Assembly: GCF_025965215.1 (NCBI RefSeq)
Contig: NZ_JAOPXI010000185.1
Coordinates: 1 to 48,130 of the forward strand
Direction: 5' to 3'
From: Marmoricola sp.
Lineage (GTDB): Bacteria; Actinomycetota; Actinomycetes; Propionibacteriales; Nocardioidaceae
Length of the DNA stretch: 48,130 nucleotides
Part shown: positions 46,091 to 48,130 of the stretch, in pieces
Layout: every line of letters begins with the position of its first letter
Position numbering within the stretch: the stretch's first letter is position 1
Translations under genes and position numbers: made by a program
Notes under the pieces: model-generated
Seen by the model: the letters and a program-made list of their open reading frames with translations, nothing else
Told to the model about the DNA's origin: nothing
Databases searched by the model: none

Positions 46091-46477
46091 GTGTTTCCCG
46101 ACGACCTGAAGTACACCGCCGAGCACGAGTGGGTGCGCACCCCGGGCGAGACCGCTGGGTCGGTCCGCATCGGCATCACCGATTTCGCGCAGGACGCCCT
46201 CGGCGACATCGTCTACGTCCAGCTCCCCGAGCTCGGCGACAGCGTGGAAGCCGGGGCTGCCGTCGGCGAGCTCGAGTCGACCAAGTCCGTCAGCGATGTC
46301 TACTCGCCGGTCTCTGGTGAGGTCGTTGCCCGCAACGAGGCGCTCGACGCGACTCCCGAACTGGTCAACAGCGACCCGTACGGAGCAGGTTGGCTGTTCG
46401 AGGTCGCCGTCGCCGACGGCGGTGCTACGTCCGAGCTGATGGATGCGGCGACCTATGAATCGACTCACGCTTCTTGA
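46091..46477 (+). CDS. gcvH: Glycine cleavage system H protein
   Basis: A 128-residue lipoyl carrier of the glycine cleavage system. Lipoylated Lys65 lies in GELESTKSVSDVYSP. The flanking hybrid beta-barrel motifs YTAEHEWVRT, IGITDFAQDALGDIVYVQLP and NSDPYGAGWLFEV are all intact. gcvP and gcvT are not in the window, as in M. tuberculosis, where gcvH (Rv1826) is next to the FHA gene. Confidence 0.96.
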   Translation: MFPDDLKYTAEHEWVRTPGETAGSVRIGITDFAQDALGDIVYVQLPELGDSVEAGAAVGELESTKSVSDVYSPVSGEVVARNEALDATPELVNSDPYGAGWLFEVAVADGGATSELMDAATYESTHAS

Positions 46478-46511
46478 GCCGAGCCTCCTCCTCGAGGTTG
46501 AAGTCCACTGA

Positions 46512-46581
46512 TAGGTTGGCTGCACGAACTGTGAACCTCCACTGAGCGTTGAGGGTTCGCAGTGGACCGCGACACGGGAGG
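46512..46581 (+). promoter_or_regulatory. Promoter region of the FHA gene
   Basis: TAGGTT (46512-46517) is a -10-like box. GTCCACTG (46503-46510) just upstream and CAGTGGAC (46559-46566) downstream are perfect inverted arms flanking the predicted transcription start. GGGAGG (46576-46581) is the ribosome site, eight bases before ATG 46590. Confidence 0.5.
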
Positions 46582-46589
46582 CCCGGGAC

Positions 46590-47105
46590 ATGCAGACCTG
46601 CTCGCAGTGCGGGAGCCAGAACACCGACGACGCGAGGTTCTGCTCCCATTGCGGTCATGCCCTCGAGCCGGTCGCCCCGCTGGAGCCGGCACCGGCCGAC
46701 TCGACGGCGACCATCACGTTCGGCGCCGCCAAGCTCGATCCGGACGACCGCAGCACCTTGAACGAGGCCGACGCTGCTGCCGCGGACGCGCTGCCGGCCG
46801 GCAGCGCCCTGCTCATCGTCCAGCGCGGCCCGGGAGCCGGCAGCAGGTACCTGCTGGACACCGACGAGGTCAGCGCCGGACGGCACCCGGAGAGCGACAT
46901 CTTCCTCGACGACATCACCGTCTCGCGTCGTCACGTCGAGTTCCATCGCGACGGCGGCACCTTCCGGGTCCACGACGTCGGCAGCCTGAACGGGACCTAC
47001 GTCAACCGCGACCGGATCGACGACGCACTGCTGCAGAACGGCGACGAGGTCCGGATCGGGAAGTTCCGCCTGGTCTTCTTCGCCAGTGCAGCCTCGGGTA
47101 GCTGA
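46590..47105 (+). CDS. garA: FHA-domain protein, GarA-like, with N-terminal zinc ribbon
   Basis: A 171-residue protein. An N-terminal zinc ribbon uses Cys4, Cys7, Cys18 and Cys21. A flexible acidic linker (about 25-75) carries Thr residues (STATITFGA) that could be phospho-acceptors. The FHA domain (about 75-165) has GRHPESDIFLDD, SRRHVEF and LNGTYVN, so the phosphothreonine-binding Arg, Ser and Asn are present. In the syntenic Rv1827 (GarA) FHA binding controls 2-oxoglutarate and glutamate metabolism, with a TTS/TEY-type N-terminal phospho-site. The zinc ribbon here replaces that tail, so regulation may differ. Confidence 0.88.
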   Translation: MQTCSQCGSQNTDDARFCSHCGHALEPVAPLEPAPADSTATITFGAAKLDPDDRSTLNEADAAAADALPAGSALLIVQRGPGAGSRYLLDTDEVSAGRHPESDIFLDDITVSRRHVEFHRDGGTFRVHDVGSLNGTYVNRDRIDDALLQNGDEVRIGKFRLVFFASAASGS

Positions 47106-47106
47106 C

Positions 47107-47826
47107 GTGCGGCAGTCAGCCCGCAAGAGCATCGGGCAGGCACTGGCCGATCTCTCGGCCGAGTTCCCCGAAGAGGACATCAAGGAGTCCAAGCTCCGCT
47201 TCCTCGAGTCCGAAGGCCTTGTCGAGCCCGAGCGCACCCCGTCGGGCTACCGCAAGTACTCCGTGGAGGACATGGAGCGGCTGCGCTACATCATCCGCGC
47301 CCAGCGGGAGCACTACCTGCCGCTGAAGGTCATCCGGGAACACCTCGACGCCATCGACCGTGGCCTCGAACCGCCGGCGCTCAACGGCGGACCCAGGGTG
47401 CCGACCGGCGTACTCGGGGCGCCGACGACCGGCGATCTGCTGCGCGGTGACCGGGGCGACGTACGGATCTCTCGGCGTGAGCTCGTCAAGACCGCCGACA
47501 TCACCGAGGACCTGCTCGACCAGCTGGAGGGCTTCGGACTCGTCCGGACCCGGACGGGGTCCAAGCACTACGACGCCGACGCGGTGGTGATCGCCAAGGC
47601 CGCGGGCGAGCTGGCCGCCTTCGGGATCGAACCGCGCCACCTGCGTGCCTTCAAGACGGCGGCCGACCGTGAGGTCGGCCTGGTGGAACAGGTCGTGTCA
47701 CCGATCCGGCACAGCCGCGAGGACGGAGCCGAGGGACGCGCCGCCCAGGCCATGGACGACATTGCCACCCTCTCGCTGAGACTGCACGCCACGCTGGTCC
47801 GCTCCGGCCTGCGTTCGATGCGCTGA
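47107..47826 (+). CDS. MerR-type transcription regulator (FtsR/Rv1828-like)
   Basis: A 239-residue DNA-binding protein. The N-terminal winged helix of MerR type spans about residues 6-70 (KLRFLESEGLVEPERTPSGY, YSVEDMERLRYIIRAQ). A linker leads to a second winged-helix-like domain (about 115-165, RRELVKTADITEDLLDQLEG) and a helical C-terminus. Mycobacterial Rv1828 and corynebacterial FtsR have this form, and FtsR activates ftsZ; target genes here are inference. GTG 47107 follows the FHA stop by one base; GTG 47086 inside the FHA gene is an alternative. No cysteine ligand for metal sensing is seen. Confidence 0.87.
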   Translation: MRQSARKSIGQALADLSAEFPEEDIKESKLRFLESEGLVEPERTPSGYRKYSVEDMERLRYIIRAQREHYLPLKVIREHLDAIDRGLEPPALNGGPRVPTGVLGAPTTGDLLRGDRGDVRISRRELVKTADITEDLLDQLEGFGLVRTRTGSKHYDADAVVIAKAAGELAAFGIEPRHLRAFKTAADREVGLVEQVVSPIRHSREDGAEGRAAQAMDDIATLSLRLHATLVRSGLRSMR

Positions 47827-47852
47827 GCCGAGCATCGCAAGCACCCGTGCCC

Positions 47853-47858
47853 TAGGCT
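47853..47858 (+). promoter_or_regulatory. Leaderless -10 box before a 22-codon ORF
   Basis: TAGGCT ends exactly six bases before GTG 47865, the same geometry as the thyA box downstream. Confidence 0.35.
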
Positions 47859-47864
47859 GGTCGG

Positions 47865-47933
47865 GTGATCGTCGCTGCGCTCCTCAACGCTGTTTCGCCC
47901 ACTCGGCCTCGAGCAAGCTCGGGCACTCGGTAG
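47865..47933 (+). CDS. Possible 22-residue leader ORF upstream of thyA
   Basis: GTG 47865 opens 22 codons (IVAALLNAVSPTRPRASSG internally) ending at TAG 47931-47933. That stop is also the start of the thyA -10 box TAGGAT. The ORF is in frame with thyA. It has no similarity I recognise. It could be a leader peptide or chance. Confidence 0.25.
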   Translation: MIVAALLNAVSPTRPRASSGTR

Positions 47934-47936
47934 GAT
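47931..47936 (+). promoter_or_regulatory. Leaderless -10 box of thyA
   Basis: TAGGAT ends exactly six bases before GTG 47943, so the thyA transcript would start at its initiation codon. No ribosome site is present. Confidence 0.5.
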
Positions 47937-47942
47937 CGGCGC

Positions 47943-48130
47943 GTGCAGAGCTACCTCGACCTCGTCCAGCGGATCCTGGACGACGGAGTCGAGAAGTCCG
48001 ACCGCACCGGCACCGGCACGCTGTCCGTTTTCGGCCACCAGCTGCGGTTCGACCTGGCCCAGGGCTTTCCGATGGTGACGACCAAGTAGATCCTCACCCG
48101 GTAAGTGTTCGCCGAGTTGCTCTGGTTACT
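47943..48130 (+). pseudogene. thyA: Thymidylate synthase, 5' part with two in-frame stops (runs off window)
   Basis: GTG 47943 starts a ThyA N-terminus: [23 protein letters not shown] with the phosphate-binding Arg in [12 protein letters not shown], then [18 protein letters not shown] at 48087-48089 stands where a second Lys codon is expected, and TAA at 48102-48104 interrupts before VFAELLW. The frame otherwise continues as ThyA to the window end, where TTA replaces the expected Phe codon. Several substitutions are packed into the last 45 bases, which suggests poor sequence at an assembly end rather than true decay, but the window cannot decide. Confidence 0.8.

Overview
The window is high-GC actinobacterial chromosome. 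Translated products and gene order fit the Nocardioidaceae (Nocardioides-like), judged from protein character and synteny only. GTG and TTG starts are common, and many genes overlap by ATGA, GTGA or TTGA. Several genes appear to be transcribed without a leader, from TANNNT boxes placed exactly six bases before the start codon.

Layout. Bases 1-302 hold the end of an rRNA operon (23S tail, 5S, terminator). Bases 351-10693 run co-directionally in the order of Mycobacterium tuberculosis Rv1691-Rv1700: TPR-like protein, HAD phosphatase, small protein, tlyA, nadK, recN, steA, steB, pyrG and an ADP-ribose Nudix hydrolase. A membrane dipeptidase and alanine dehydrogenase (ald) are inserted next. The block then resumes in the order of Rv1701-Rv1713: xerD, parA, a ribbon-helix-helix-like gene, scpA, scpB, a 23S pseudouridine synthase, then aroH, tyrA, cmk, plsC and der. 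Bases 22525-43293 are more variable. They carry a secreted protein, tRNA-Pro(GGG) beside a decayed gene, an orphan tadE/tadG pair, a GT87-type mannosyltransferase, an ABC exporter, a 1791-residue LPXTG surface protein with a structured 5' leader, an HNH nuclease, small enzymes, rlmC, an MFS transporter and a DUF445/Abi-alpha pair. Bases 43370-47826 restore conserved order (Rv1822-Rv1828: CDP-alcohol phosphatidyltransferase, DUF881, DUF1290, DUF881, gcvH, FHA protein, MerR-type regulator). The window ends in the start of thyA.

How the genes work together. The first block supplies nucleotide cofactors (nadK, pyrG, cmk), ribosome modification (tlyA, pseudouridine synthase, der), DNA repair and chromosome organisation (recN, xerD, parA, scpAB) and septum formation (steAB). 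The dipeptidase and ald could together release and oxidise alanine. The tad pair, GT87 enzyme, secreted protein and LPXTG protein are envelope or surface functions.

Points most worth a second look: an in-frame TAA that splits scpA with a Shine-Dalgarno-like site just after it; two in-frame stops in thyA at the window edge; a foldable leader before the LPXTG gene whose 5' end equals the first 21 bases of a tRNA-Glu; a parA/RHH pair joined to scpAB with nested repeats upstream; the six-base leaderless promoter rule; and a TadG with a domain set between two Thr-Pro linkers. No CRISPR array, prophage or insertion sequence was seen.
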